From: Burkholderiaceae bacterium | GTDB lineage: Bacteria; Pseudomonadota; Gammaproteobacteria; Burkholderiales; Burkholderiaceae_D | DNA: 64,000 bases | Direction of reading: 5' to 3' | Assembly (NCBI GenBank): GCA_031291325.1 | Contig: JARLJG010000053.1 | Location: forward strand, 40,445-104,444 | Shown here: positions 1 through 9,780 of the stretch, one piece after another | Position numbering within the stretch: position 1 is the first letter of the stretch | Layout: every line of letters starts with the position of its first letter | Notes under the pieces: model-generated | The model's input: the letters and a program-made list of their open reading frames with translations, nothing else | What the model was told of the DNA's origin: nothing | Databases searched by the model: none | Translations under genes and position numbers: made by a program

Positions 1-1210
1 TCAACGGCAGCAGCATCTGGTGGCTATTGGTCATTTCCATCATGATGATGAACGACGTCAACGGCGCGCGCGTGACGCCAGACAGGTAGGCCGCCATCGT
101 CATCAAGACGACGGCACTATGCGGCGCGAGCGACGGCAACAGCATTGCGATGTTTTCGCCGAAGCCGGCGCCGACGGCCAGCGACGGCGCGAAGATGCCG
201 CCGGCAATGCCGCCCATCGACGACAGCAGTGTGGCAACCAGCTTGGCCATGCCGAAATACCAGGGCAGCGCGGCGCCGTCTTCCAGCGTTTGGCGGGCCG
301 CCTGATAGCCGGTGCCGAAAACCAGCCCGTCCGAGCAAGCGCCGATGGCCGCGACGCCCAGCCCGCATAGCGCTGCCAACAGCAGCGGTTGCCTGGCCGC
401 CAGCGCGCTCAAACGCGGCGGCATGCGCAAGGATGCGGCGATCAGCAGGCGGCTGAAGATTGCGCCGGCAGCGCCGCCGGTCACTGCGCACACCATGATG
501 GGAAAAATGCTGTAATGCCAATCGAGATGCGCCCCGCTGCTGCCGAAATAAGTGTAGTTCCCAAGTAGCGCCAACGATATCAAGCCGGACAGGATGACCG
601 TCACCAAAGTCGAGCTATTGGCGTTGAAGACGTGCTTTTTGCTGAGTTCCTCGATCGCAAACATGATGCCGGCGAGTGGCGTGTTGAAGGCCGCAGCGAT
701 GCCGGCCGCGCCGCCCGCGAGAATCAGGATGCGGCGCATGCCATCGCCACGAAACGGTCCGCGCCCGTGGAACGCATGCATGATCGACGCCCCGATCTGA
801 ACCGTCGGCCCCTCGCGCCCGATGGACGCGCCAAATGCCAGGCCGCCCAGCGTCAATAGCACTTTGCCGATGGCGATGCGGACCGACAACAAACGCGTGG
901 AGAGCTGCTCGCCGCTGGCATCGATGGCGGCGATCGTCTGCGGAATGCCGCTGCCTTGCGCGCCAGGAAAAAAACGCGCGCACAGATAGGCCAGCAGCGC
1001 AAAACCGACCGGCATGAAAAATAGCGGCGCAAAGCGGAACGTGCCGACAACCCATTGGTTGACGCGGGTCGCATATTCCGCGCCCAACGCCAGCCCGACA
1101 GCCAGCAAACCCACCAGAACGGGACCCAGCAGCCAAGCCGAACCGCGATGCCACAAAGTCAGCATGCTGTCCCAGGGATAGCGGGCATCGTTTTGCGACG
1201 GTATCGGCAT
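1..1210 (-). CDS. ClC-family voltage-gated chloride channel / H+-Cl- exchanger (C-terminus beyond window)
   Basis: Reverse-strand translation from ATG at 1210 (MPIPSQNDARYPWDSMLTLWHRG...) stays open to base 1 and contains GSGIPQ, GREGPTVQIG and IEEL motifs typical of ClC. Not in the ORF track because no stop lies in the window. Confidence 0.9.
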   Translation of the reverse strand, partial: MPIPSQNDARYPWDSMLTLWHRGSAWLLGPVLVGLLAVGLALGAEYATRVNQWVVGTFRFAPLFFMPVGFALLAYLCARFFPGAQGSGIPQTIAAIDASGEQLSTRLLSVRIAIGKVLLTLGGLAFGASIGREGPTVQIGASIMHAFHGRGPFRGDGMRRILILAGGAAGIAAAFNTPLAGIMFAIEELSKKHVFNANSSTLVTVILSGLISLALLGNYTYFGSSGAHLDWHYSIFPIMVCAVTGGAAGAIFSRLLIAASLRMPPRLSALAARQPLLLAALCGLGVAAIGACSDGLVFGTGYQAARQTLEDGAALPWYFGMAKLVATLLSSMGGIAGGIFAPSLAVGAGFGENIAMLLPSLAPHSAVVLMTMAAYLSGVTRAPLTSFIIMMEMTNSHQMLLPL

Positions 1211-1320
1211 CTAGGATATGGAAGAAAAATCGTGACGCTGTTTCATTGCGCCAATTCTGGACAGCTTCCGGCAAATGAAGTCAAATGTTGTCGTCAGATA
1301 GAAATACATTATGTCGGACA

Positions 1321-1355
1321 TTATATTCGATTAAACTATATTTGTGCGAATATAA
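1321..1355. promoter_or_regulatory. Candidate MarR operator in the divergent intergenic region
   Basis: Perfect 9-bp inverted repeat TTATATTCG (1321-1329) / CGAATATAA (1347-1355), next to the palindrome ATGTC-G-GACAT (1311-1321), just upstream of the MarR gene. Confidence 0.5.
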
Positions 1356-1383
1356 TTTGCGAAATACAACTTCTGGAACGAAT

Positions 1384-1902
1384 ATGCCCGGCAAGCAAGC
1401 ATTGCAAGACGATAGCAAGACAAACAGCGACGTGGCGACGCAGCCGCGCCTGGACATACTGAAGAAGCTGCGGATCGTCATCCGATCGGCGCAGCGCCAC
1501 TCGCAATGGATCGAGAAACAATGCGGCGTCAGCGGCGCGCAACTCTGGATGATGCAAGAATTGCATGACCATCCAGGCTTGCGAGTCGGCGAGCTGGCTG
1601 CCAGGCTGGCCATTCACCAGACCACGGCAAGCAACCTGGTGGACGCGCTGCGCAAGCTGGGTTACGTAGTAAAGGTGCGCGACGAGGTCGATCAGCGCGT
1701 GGTCAAGCTGGCGCTCACCGACGAAGGCATCGGCACCCTGGCGAAAGCGCCGAAACCGGCGCGCGGATTGCTGCCGGAAGCCATTTTGCACCTCGACGAA
1801 GCCAGTTTGGCGCAACTCGACCAAGGCTTGCAAGGGTTGTTGAAAAGCATCGGCCATCTCGACGAAGCCTTCGGCCTCATGCCGATGCCGTTCTCCATGT
1901 AG
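1384..1902 (+). CDS. MarR-family transcriptional regulator
   Basis: ORF from ATG 1384; wHTH core LRVGELAARLAIHQTTASNLVDALRKLGYVVKVRDEVDQRVVKLALTDEG. Confidence 0.85.
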   Translation: MPGKQALQDDSKTNSDVATQPRLDILKKLRIVIRSAQRHSQWIEKQCGVSGAQLWMMQELHDHPGLRVGELAARLAIHQTTASNLVDALRKLGYVVKVRDEVDQRVVKLALTDEGIGTLAKAPKPARGLLPEAILHLDEASLAQLDQGLQGLLKSIGHLDEAFGLMPMPFSM

Positions 1903-1912
1903 AAGGGTTTCG

Positions 1913-3718
1913 CTATACTGACGCCGTGCTCTGCTCCAGCCAGGCCTTGGCCGCGCCATCGACCAAGGGCGACAAGCGCGCCCTGACCGTTGCATGGTAA
2001 GCATTCAACCAGGCGATTTCGTCGGCGCGCAGCAGCGATAAATCGACGCAGCGGACATCGATCGGGCACAAGGTCAGCGTCTCGAACTCCAGGAATTCGC
2101 CGAACTCGGTCGTCGCCGCACTGCGGTTGAGCACCAGGTTTTCAAAGCGCACGCCCCATTGCCCGGGCCGATACGTGCCCGGCTCGATCGAGGTAATCAT
2201 GCCCGGTTGCATCGCCGTGTGCGGGTCCGGCAGGCTGTAGCAAGAAATCGATTGCGGCCCTTCGTGGACGTTGAGGAAGTAACCGACGCCGTGGCCGGTG
2301 CCGTGGCCGTAATCGACGCCGCCAGCCCAGATCGGCGCGCGCGCGATCGCGTCCAGCATCGGCGACTTGGTGCCGCGCGGGAAACGCGTGCTGCTTAACG
2401 CAATCAAGCCCTTGAGCACCAAGGCGCAGTCGCGCTTTTGCTGTGCCGACACCTGGCCGACTGCGGTCACGCGCGTGATATCGGTGGTGCCGCCCAGGTA
2501 TTGCGCGCCGGAATCGATCAACAGCAAACCATCGCCTTCGACGGTCGCATGCGCTTCCTCGGTGGCGCTGTAATGCGGCATCGCGCCGTTGGCATTGAAG
2601 GCGGCAATCGTGCCGAAGCTGGGGCTGACGAATCCGGGCCGCCGTGCGCGCGCAGCCGTCACCTTGTCGTCGATAGTCAGTTCGGTGATGGTTTCGCGGC
2701 CCAAGGCTTGCTCGAACCAGGCAAAGAATTCGCACAATGCAGCGCCGTCCTGCTCCATCGCGGCGCGCACATGCTGCACTTCCTGCTCGCTCTTGCGCGA
2801 CTTGGCGAAAACCGTCGGATTGATCGCTTCCACCACGCGCACCGTAATCGCCTGGCGCAGGCCCAGCGTCACGCGGCGCGGATCGAGCAAGACTACGCTG
2901 TCGGCAGGCAGGGCGCGCAAGGCTGCAGCAGCCTCTGCATAAGGGGCCAGATCGACCCCGTCTTGCGCCAGGATCGCGCGCAATGCCTCCGGCACTTTGC
3001 CGTCGGCGACGTACAAGGTCGCGCGCTCGGTACCGACCAGCGCATGGGCGACAAAGATCGGGTTATAGCTGACATCCGACCCGCGCAGATTGAACAGGTA
3101 GGCGATATCGTCCAGCGTCGAAATGAAATGCCATTGCGCGTGCTGCTCGCGCATTGTCTGCCGCACCGCCGCCAGCTTGGCGCTGCGCGGCAACGGAGCA
3201 TGCGGCGCTGCATGCTCGAACACCGGCGCGCTTGGCAGCGACGGACGTTCGCTCCAGATATCGTCGAGCAGATCGCAATCGGTGCGCAATTTGACCTGGC
3301 GCGCATTCAACGCCTGTTCCAGCGCGCGCGCGCCGGCCAGGCCCAGCACCGCGCCGTCGACCGCGACGGTTTGCCCCGGCTGCATATTCTCGGCCAGCCA
3401 ATCGACATGCAGCGCGCTGCCGCCGCCCGGAATCTTCATCAATGCGATGCCGGTGCCGGCCAACTGCGTTTCGGCTTGCGCCCAATAGCGAGCGTCGACC
3501 CACAGGCCGGCAAATTCGGCAGTAACGATCAAGGTGCCGACCGAGCCGGTGAAGCCGGACAGCCAGACGCGACCGCCCCAGCGGTCCGGCAAATATTCCG
3601 ATAAATGCGGGTCGGCTGAGGGCACCAGGCAGGCGTCCACTTGGCGGAGTGACATGGCAGTGCGCAAAGCCTGGATGCGCGTGCGGGTGATGGCTTGGGT
3701 AGCGTGGAGGGTATCCAT
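1913..3718 (-). CDS. Xaa-Pro aminopeptidase, M24B family
   Basis: 601 aa with creatinase-type N-terminus and M24 signature (LLIDSGAQYLGGTTDITR, GHGTGHGVGYFLNVHEGPQ, SIEPG). Confidence 0.92.
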   Translation of the reverse strand: MDTLHATQAITRTRIQALRTAMSLRQVDACLVPSADPHLSEYLPDRWGGRVWLSGFTGSVGTLIVTAEFAGLWVDARYWAQAETQLAGTGIALMKIPGGGSALHVDWLAENMQPGQTVAVDGAVLGLAGARALEQALNARQVKLRTDCDLLDDIWSERPSLPSAPVFEHAAPHAPLPRSAKLAAVRQTMREQHAQWHFISTLDDIAYLFNLRGSDVSYNPIFVAHALVGTERATLYVADGKVPEALRAILAQDGVDLAPYAEAAAALRALPADSVVLLDPRRVTLGLRQAITVRVVEAINPTVFAKSRKSEQEVQHVRAAMEQDGAALCEFFAWFEQALGRETITELTIDDKVTAARARRPGFVSPSFGTIAAFNANGAMPHYSATEEAHATVEGDGLLLIDSGAQYLGGTTDITRVTAVGQVSAQQKRDCALVLKGLIALSSTRFPRGTKSPMLDAIARAPIWAGGVDYGHGTGHGVGYFLNVHEGPQSISCYSLPDPHTAMQPGMITSIEPGTYRPGQWGVRFENLVLNRSAATTEFGEFLEFETLTLCPIDVRCVDLSLLRADEIAWLNAYHATVRARLSPLVDGAAKAWLEQSTASV

Positions 3719-3820
3719 GATTAATTGTAGTTTTCCTGTGAGTCGCAGTAAGCGACATCATACAGAAAGCCGCCGCTGCGCACTTGCGCGGGCGGCAAAG
3801 GCGCAACTATCTTGGCGCGC

Positions 3821-4528
3821 CTAGCCGGCCGCGTCGAACGAGCGCAGGCCGTCGAGATCGAGAATCGTCACGCTGCCGTAGTCGATCCGCAGCAACCCGG
3901 CCCTTTCCAGCACTTGCAACGCCTGATTTGCGCGCTGCCGCGAGGTGCTGCACAGATAGCCGATTTCTTCCTGCGAAATCTGCAATTGCCGTTGCTGGCT
4001 GGGATTCAGGTAAGAATTGAACAAGGCGGCCAGACAGCGCGCCACGCGGGCGTCGGTGTCGAGCATGCGGTCGTATTCCACCAGGGAAATAAACACCCCG
4101 AGCCGCTCGTTCAATTGCAGCAGCAGGAAACGATTGAAGGGGATGCTATTGTCGAGCAGCCAATTGAAGGTGGCGCGCGGCATGAATGCGAGGCGGCTGT
4201 CGCGCAACGCAATCACGTCGTAGCGGCGCGGCTCGGTCTTCAACACCGATCCTTCGCCAAACCAGCCGCCGGTCAACACCCCGGTAAACGTCACGGTTTT
4301 TCCTTCCGGCGAGTCGCTGCTCATCTTCAGCAAGCCGTCGATCACGCCGATCCAGTGTTCAACCTGGTCGCCCTTGTGGCAGACGTAGCCGCCGGCTGGC
4401 ACGAAGCGCTCGACTACTTCGGTTTCGACACGGGCCATTTGTTCTGCGGTCAAGGAGCGCGCCCAAATGGCTTGATGCAACATTTCCTGCAACACTGATT
4501 TCCTTGAATTCATTGTGCAACGCACCAC
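3821..4528 (-). CDS. Crp/Fnr-family transcriptional regulator
   Basis: cNMP-binding-like N-terminus plus C-terminal HTH (QISQEEIGYLCSTSRQRANQALQVLERAGLLRIDYGSVTILD). True start may be 4513. Confidence 0.85.
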   Translation of the reverse strand: MVRCTMNSRKSVLQEMLHQAIWARSLTAEQMARVETEVVERFVPAGGYVCHKGDQVEHWIGVIDGLLKMSSDSPEGKTVTFTGVLTGGWFGEGSVLKTEPRRYDVIALRDSRLAFMPRATFNWLLDNSIPFNRFLLLQLNERLGVFISLVEYDRMLDTDARVARCLAALFNSYLNPSQQRQLQISQEEIGYLCSTSRQRANQALQVLERAGLLRIDYGSVTILDLDGLRSFDAAG

Positions 4529-4552
4529 CGATAGATTGCAATTAACTGTGAA

Positions 4553-4570
4553 TTGTCAAACGAATGACAA
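4553..4570. promoter_or_regulatory. Candidate Crp/Fnr-type operator
   Basis: Perfect dyad TTGTCA-N6-TGACAA, 25 bp upstream of the Crp/Fnr gene start. Confidence 0.45.
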
Positions 4571-4685
4571 CAGACACGGGATTAAGGTTCTAGTATTCTC
4601 TGCAATATAGAAATACGCGAGACATTGTAAGCGGATATCGGTTGCCGAGGAATAACAAACCGGGCCGATTCCCACAATGTAAACA

Positions 4686-4818
4686 GGGCGTCTCTAAAAA
4701 TCGTAGCGAGCGGCCCAAGTTTGGGTCGAGAAGCGGAGCTGTACGAAGGTACAGTGAGCATCGCAGACCCGAAATGGCCGGGCCGCGTAAGCCGCGCAGT
4801 AGATTTTTAGAGATGCCC
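4686..4818. repeat. Element A: 133-bp long imperfect palindrome (MITE/structured repeat)
   Basis: Ends GGGCGTCTCTAAAAATC / GATTTTTAGAGATGCCC (16/17 inverted match), central hairpin TGTAC-GAAG-GTACA, inner arms also partly complementary. Confidence 0.75.
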
Positions 4819-4847
4819 GACAGTATTCAAAGCGAAAGAGCTGGCAA

Positions 4848-6821
4848 ATGGTGGAGACAACCCCAAACACACCCTTTTCGAGTGCAGCGTCGACGTTTCC
4901 GCGTCTGCTGTTGCAAAACGCGCAGATGCGCGCCGATTTACCGGCGATGCGCGAAAAAGACCTGGGTATTTGGCAAACCTGGAACTGGCCGCAAGTCGCC
5001 GCCGAAGTGCGCGCCTTTGCCTGCGGCTTGGCCGCTCTCGGCTTTCGGCGCGGCATGACGCTGGCCGTCATCGGCGACAACCGGCCGCGCCTGTACTGGG
5101 CGATGGCGGCGGCGCAATGCCTGGGCGGCATCCCGGTTCCCCTGTATCAAGACGCGCCGGCTGCCGATATGTCCTACGTGCTGGAAGACGCGGAAATCGA
5201 CTTTGCGGTGGCGGAAGATCAAGAACAAGTCGATAAATTGTTCGAAATCAAACAAACGCTGTCGCGTATTTCCCACATCGTCGTCGATTACGAGCGTGGT
5301 TTGCGCCACTATGGGCAGGCCGAATTGCGCACTTTCGAGAAAATCCAGGAATTGGGCCGCGCCTATGACTTGGCGCATCCCGACTTCTTCATGCAAGAAG
5401 TGGGCGCCGGCAGCGCGCAGGAAACTGCAATCATCCTGTATACCTCCGGCACCACCGGCAAGCCGAAAGGCGTTTGCCATAGCCATCAGGCGATGATTGC
5501 GACGGCTACGACGCTGGTCGAATTCGATCAGTTGAATCAAAACGACAATATCCTGTGTTACCTGCCGCTGGCCTGGATCGGCGATTTCCTGTATTCGTAC
5601 GCGCAGTCGATGCTGACCGGCCTGTGCCTGAATTGCCCGGAATCGCCGCACACCGTGATGACCGATTTGCGCGAAATCGGGCCGTCCTATTATTTCGGTC
5701 CGCCGCGCGTCTACGAAAACATCCTGACGCAAGTGATGATCCGCATCGAAGACGCAAGCTGGATCAAGCGCACCATGTTTCATTCGTTCATGAAGGTTGC
5801 CAAGCGCGTCGGCCTGCGCATCTTGCAGGGAGAGGGCGGCATCGGCCTGGGTGACCGCTTGCTGTATGCGCTGGGCGAGCTGGTGGTCTATGGACCGCTG
5901 AAAAACGTGCTCGGATTGTCGCGCGTCAAGGTGGCATACACCGGCGGCGAAGCGATCGGCCCCGACTTGTTCGATTTCTACCGCTCCATCGGCGTCAACT
6001 TGAAGCAGTTGTACGGGATGACGGAAACCTGCGTGTCGGTTTGCATGCAAGCCTCGGGCGAGGTCAAACTCGATACGGTAGGCCGCCCGATGCGCGGCGT
6101 CGAAGTAAAAATTGCAACCGATGGCGAAGTGCTGGTGCGCTCGCCCGGCTTGATGCAAGGCTATTTCAAGCGCCCGGACGACACCGCCGAAGCAATCGAC
6201 GATGACGGCTACTTCCACACTGGCGACGCCGGCTTTTTCGACCACGATGGCCATTTGAAAATCATCGACCGCGCCAAGGATGTCGGCAAGATGGCCGACG
6301 GTCGGATGTTTGCGCCGAAATACATCGAAAACAAGTTGAAATTCTTCCCCTTCATCAAGGAAGCGGTGGCCTTCGGCGACGGCCGCAACGAATGCACGGC
6401 CTTCGTCAACATCGACATCGACGCCGTCGGCAACTGGGCCGAGCGGCGCGGCATCTCTTACAGCGGCTATACCGACCTGACCGGACAACAAGCGGTGTAC
6501 GACTTGATCCACGAATGCGTCGAAAAGGTGAACATCGACCTGTCGCAAGACAGCTTGCTGGCCGGTTCGCAAATCTGCCGCTTCCTGATCTTGCACAAGG
6601 AACTCGATCCCGACGATGACGAGTTGACCCGCACCCGCAAGGTGCGACGCCGCTTCATCGCCGACAAATACGCGATCCTGATCGAGGCGTTGTATACGGG
6701 CAAGACTTCGCAATACATCGAGACCCAGGTGAAATTCGAAGACGGACGGCAAGGCAAGGTCAGCGCGGATTTGCAGATCCGCAGCGCCAAAACCTTTGTC
6801 GAAACCAAGAAAGCCGCCTGA
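4848..6821 (+). CDS. Long-chain acyl-CoA synthetase (AMP-dependent synthetase/ligase)
   Basis: 657 aa; IILYTSGTTGKPKGVCHSH AMP-binding signature, YGMTETC, GYFHTGDAG. Confidence 0.92.
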   Translation: MVETTPNTPFSSAASTFPRLLLQNAQMRADLPAMREKDLGIWQTWNWPQVAAEVRAFACGLAALGFRRGMTLAVIGDNRPRLYWAMAAAQCLGGIPVPLYQDAPAADMSYVLEDAEIDFAVAEDQEQVDKLFEIKQTLSRISHIVVDYERGLRHYGQAELRTFEKIQELGRAYDLAHPDFFMQEVGAGSAQETAIILYTSGTTGKPKGVCHSHQAMIATATTLVEFDQLNQNDNILCYLPLAWIGDFLYSYAQSMLTGLCLNCPESPHTVMTDLREIGPSYYFGPPRVYENILTQVMIRIEDASWIKRTMFHSFMKVAKRVGLRILQGEGGIGLGDRLLYALGELVVYGPLKNVLGLSRVKVAYTGGEAIGPDLFDFYRSIGVNLKQLYGMTETCVSVCMQASGEVKLDTVGRPMRGVEVKIATDGEVLVRSPGLMQGYFKRPDDTAEAIDDDGYFHTGDAGFFDHDGHLKIIDRAKDVGKMADGRMFAPKYIENKLKFFPFIKEAVAFGDGRNECTAFVNIDIDAVGNWAERRGISYSGYTDLTGQQAVYDLIHECVEKVNIDLSQDSLLAGSQICRFLILHKELDPDDDELTRTRKVRRRFIADKYAILIEALYTGKTSQYIETQVKFEDGRQGKVSADLQIRSAKTFVETKKAA

Positions 6822-6850
6822 ACGGCGCATCACGAGGCGACCCCATCACT

Positions 6851-7639
6851 ATGACAGACCAGCGCAAAATCGGCGATGTGATCCTGGACTTGCAGGGAAT
6901 CTCGCTATCGTTTGGCGGCGTGCGCGCGCTGACCGACATTTCCTTCAACGTCCGGCAGCATGAAATCCGCGCAATCATCGGCCCCAACGGCGCAGGAAAA
7001 AGTTCGATGCTCAACGTCATCAACGGCGTCTACCACCCGCAGCAAGGCAGCATCATGTTTCGCGGCCAGACCCGGCGCGCAATGAATCCGACCAGCGTCG
7101 CCCATCAAGGCATCGCCCGCACCTTTCAAAACATCGCGCTGTTCAAGGGCATGACGGTGCTCGACAACATCATGACCGGGCGCAATACCAAGATGCGCAG
7201 CGGCTTGTTAGCCAATGCGCTCTGGTGGGGCAAGGCCCGCAACGAAGAAATCGCGCATCGGCGCAAGGTGGAAGAGGTGATCGATTTCCTGGAAATACAG
7301 CATATCCGCAAGACACCGGTCGGGCGCTTGCCGTATGGTCTGCAAAAGCGCGTGGAATTGGCGCGCGCGCTGGCGGCCGAGCCGGACATGCTGCTGCTGG
7401 ACGAACCGATGGCCGGTATGAACGTAGAAGAAAAACAGGACATGTGCCGCTTCGTGCTGGACGTCAACGACCAGTTCGGCACCACCATCGTGCTGATCGA
7501 GCACGACATGGGCGTGGTGATGGATATTTCCGACCGCGTGGTGGTGCTGGACTACGGCAAAAAAATCGGCGACGGCACGCCGGACGAAGTGATGAAAAAC
7601 CCGGACGTGATCGATGCCTATCTCGGCACTTCGCACTGA
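6851..7639 (+). CDS. livG: Branched-chain amino acid-type ABC transporter ATP-binding protein (LivG-like)
   Basis: Walker A GPNGAGKS, Walker B MLLLDEP, LivG-like architecture. Confidence 0.9.
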   Translation: MTDQRKIGDVILDLQGISLSFGGVRALTDISFNVRQHEIRAIIGPNGAGKSSMLNVINGVYHPQQGSIMFRGQTRRAMNPTSVAHQGIARTFQNIALFKGMTVLDNIMTGRNTKMRSGLLANALWWGKARNEEIAHRRKVEEVIDFLEIQHIRKTPVGRLPYGLQKRVELARALAAEPDMLLLDEPMAGMNVEEKQDMCRFVLDVNDQFGTTIVLIEHDMGVVMDISDRVVVLDYGKKIGDGTPDEVMKNPDVIDAYLGTSH

Positions 7640-7660
7640 ACAACTGAGGTTATGTGCCTT

Positions 7661-7692
7661 GCTCCCCTCTCCCGCCTGCGGGAGAGGGGAGC
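7661..7692. repeat. REP-like palindrome (GCTCCCCTCTCCCGCCTGCGGGAGAGGGGAGC)
   Basis: 32-bp perfect palindrome in the livG-livH gap; related copies at 37811, 42381 and 42522. Confidence 0.8.
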
Positions 7693-7727
7693 ATTGCGCG
7701 TAACATCATTGAACAAGGAAGTTTTCA

Positions 7728-8642
7728 ATGCAATTTTTCTTTGAAATCCTGATCAACGGCATGCTGTCCGGCTTGATGTATTCGTTAGTCGCGCTCGGCT
7801 TCGTGCTGATCTACAAGGCGTCCGGCGTGTTCAACTTCGCGCAGGGCGCGATGGTATATTTCGCCGCGCTGGCGGTGGTCGGCTTGATGGACAAGGGCTG
7901 GCCGATGTGGGCGGCCATAGGCGGCGCTTTCGTGGTCATGCTGATCCTGGGCCTGGCGACCGAGCGGCTGGTGTTGCGCAAACTGGTCAACCAGCCGGCC
8001 ATCACGCTGTTCATGGCGACCATCGGCTTGAGCTTCTTCCTCGAAGGCCTGGGGCCGCTATTGTTCGGCAGCGAAGTGCGTGCCATCGATCTGGGCATCG
8101 TCGACGAGCCGATCGAAGCGATCATGAATTCGGTCGGCATCGGCGTTTCCAAGTTCGACCTGTTCGCCTCCGGCATGGTGATCGTGCTGGTCACGCTGCT
8201 GAGTCTGTTCTTCCAGAAGACCAAGGTCGGACGCGCGCTGCGGGCAGTGGCCGACGACCATCAGGCGGCGCTCTCGCTCGGCATCCCATTGCAGCATATC
8301 TGGGCCATCGTCTGGGGCGTGGCCGGATTCGTCGCCTTGGTGGCCGGCTTGCTGTGGGGTTCGCGCAATGGTGTGCAGTTTGCGTTGACGATGACGGCGC
8401 TGAAGGCCTTGCCGGTGTTGATCCTGGGTGGCTTCACGTCGGTGCCGGGCGCCATCGTCGGCGGCTTGATTATCGGCGCGTCGGAAAAGCTGGCCGAGAT
8501 TTATTTGCCTCCGATCATGCAGGATATGTTCGGCGGCAATTTCGGCGGTATCGAAGGCTGGTTCCCGTATGTGTTCGCGCTATTGTTCTTGTTGGTGCGG
8601 CCTGAGGGTCTGTTTGGCGAAAAACATATCGATCGGGTTTAG
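7728..8642 (+). CDS. livH: Branched-chain amino acid-type ABC transporter permease (LivH-like)
   Basis: 304 aa polytopic; GLMYSLVALGFVLIYKASGVFNFAQGAM typical of LivH. Confidence 0.92.
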   Translation: MQFFFEILINGMLSGLMYSLVALGFVLIYKASGVFNFAQGAMVYFAALAVVGLMDKGWPMWAAIGGAFVVMLILGLATERLVLRKLVNQPAITLFMATIGLSFFLEGLGPLLFGSEVRAIDLGIVDEPIEAIMNSVGIGVSKFDLFASGMVIVLVTLLSLFFQKTKVGRALRAVADDHQAALSLGIPLQHIWAIVWGVAGFVALVAGLLWGSRNGVQFALTMTALKALPVLILGGFTSVPGAIVGGLIIGASEKLAEIYLPPIMQDMFGGNFGGIEGWFPYVFALLFLLVRPEGLFGEKHIDRV

Positions 8643-8650
8643 GAAAACGC

Positions 8651-9727
8651 ATGCTATATCGTGAAGCCGGACAATTCAAAACGACCTACGTCGCCGACGG
8701 GCAGATTTTCCCGATCCGGCAAGACCGGATCGCCTTCGTGCTGCTGTTGGCGGTCGCCTTCGTCGTCATTCCGTTGGGCGCCAGCGAATACTGGTTTTCG
8801 GCGATTTTGACGCCCTTCCTGGTGCTGGCGCTGGCAGCGCTCGGCTTGAACATCCTGACCGGCTACGCCGGCCAGTTGTCGCTCGGATCCGCTGCCTTCA
8901 TGGCGGTCGGCGCTTACGCCTCCTACAATTTTCAATTGCGCATCGACGGCATCCCGATCCTGTTGTCCTTCGTGCTGGGCGGCGTCTGCGCGGCGGGCGT
9001 CGGCGTGCTGTTCGGCCTGCCATCGCTACGCATCAAGGGCTTTTACCTGGCGGTGGCGACGCTCGCCGCGCAATTCTTCGTGATCTGGGTATTGACCAAA
9101 TTTCCGTGGCTGTCGAACGACAGCTCGTCCGGCGTCATCAGCGCGCAAAAGATCAATATCCTCGGCATTGCCATCGACACGCCGATGCGCAAATACCTGC
9201 TGGTGCTATCGGTCGTGTCGATCCTGGCGCTGACGGCGAAAAACCTGGTGCGCTCGTCGACCGGGCGCGCGTGGATGGCGGTGCGCGACATGGACGTGGC
9301 CGCCGAAGTGATCGGCATCCCGTTGATGAAAACCAAGTTGCTGGCGTTCGCGGTCAGTTCGTTCTATTGCGGCATCGCCGGCGCGCTGTATGCGTATTGC
9401 TACCTCGGCTCGGTCGAGCCGGACGGCTTCTCACTCGAACTATCGCTGCGCATCCTGTTCATGATCATCATCGGCGGCGTCGGCAGCATCCTCGGCGCCT
9501 TCCTCGGCTCGGCCTTCATTTTGCTGTTGCCGATATTCCTCGACAATTTCCTGCCGCCGCTGGCGAACCTGCTGCACCTGCCGTTGCGCAGCGAATCGCT
9601 GTCGCATATCCAGTTAATGGTGTTCGGCGCGCTGATTATCTTTTTCCTGATCGTCGAACCGCATGGCTTGGCGAGGTTATGGCAAATCACCAAGGAAAAA
9701 TTGCGGCTTTGGCCTTTCCCGCATTGA
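8651..9727 (+). CDS. livM: Branched-chain amino acid-type ABC transporter permease (LivM-like)
   Basis: 358 aa; LGLNILTGYAGQLSLGSAAFMAVGAYASY typical of LivM. Confidence 0.92.
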   Translation: MLYREAGQFKTTYVADGQIFPIRQDRIAFVLLLAVAFVVIPLGASEYWFSAILTPFLVLALAALGLNILTGYAGQLSLGSAAFMAVGAYASYNFQLRIDGIPILLSFVLGGVCAAGVGVLFGLPSLRIKGFYLAVATLAAQFFVIWVLTKFPWLSNDSSSGVISAQKINILGIAIDTPMRKYLLVLSVVSILALTAKNLVRSSTGRAWMAVRDMDVAAEVIGIPLMKTKLLAFAVSSFYCGIAGALYAYCYLGSVEPDGFSLELSLRILFMIIIGGVGSILGAFLGSAFILLLPIFLDNFLPPLANLLHLPLRSESLSHIQLMVFGALIIFFLIVEPHGLARLWQITKEKLRLWPFPH

Positions 9728-9780
9728 ACGCACTGAACGTATTGAACGCATTGATCGAACGGTTTAAAGGAGACGAAAGC

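Noticed and set aside
4938-6833. Long minus-strand ORF (631 aa)
   Set aside because: Exact antisense of the clearly recognisable acyl-CoA synthetase; low-complexity translation typical of GC-rich shadow ORFs.
7661-7692. Rho-independent terminator
   Set aside because: No T-tract follows and related copies occur elsewhere, so a REP-like repeat is a better description.
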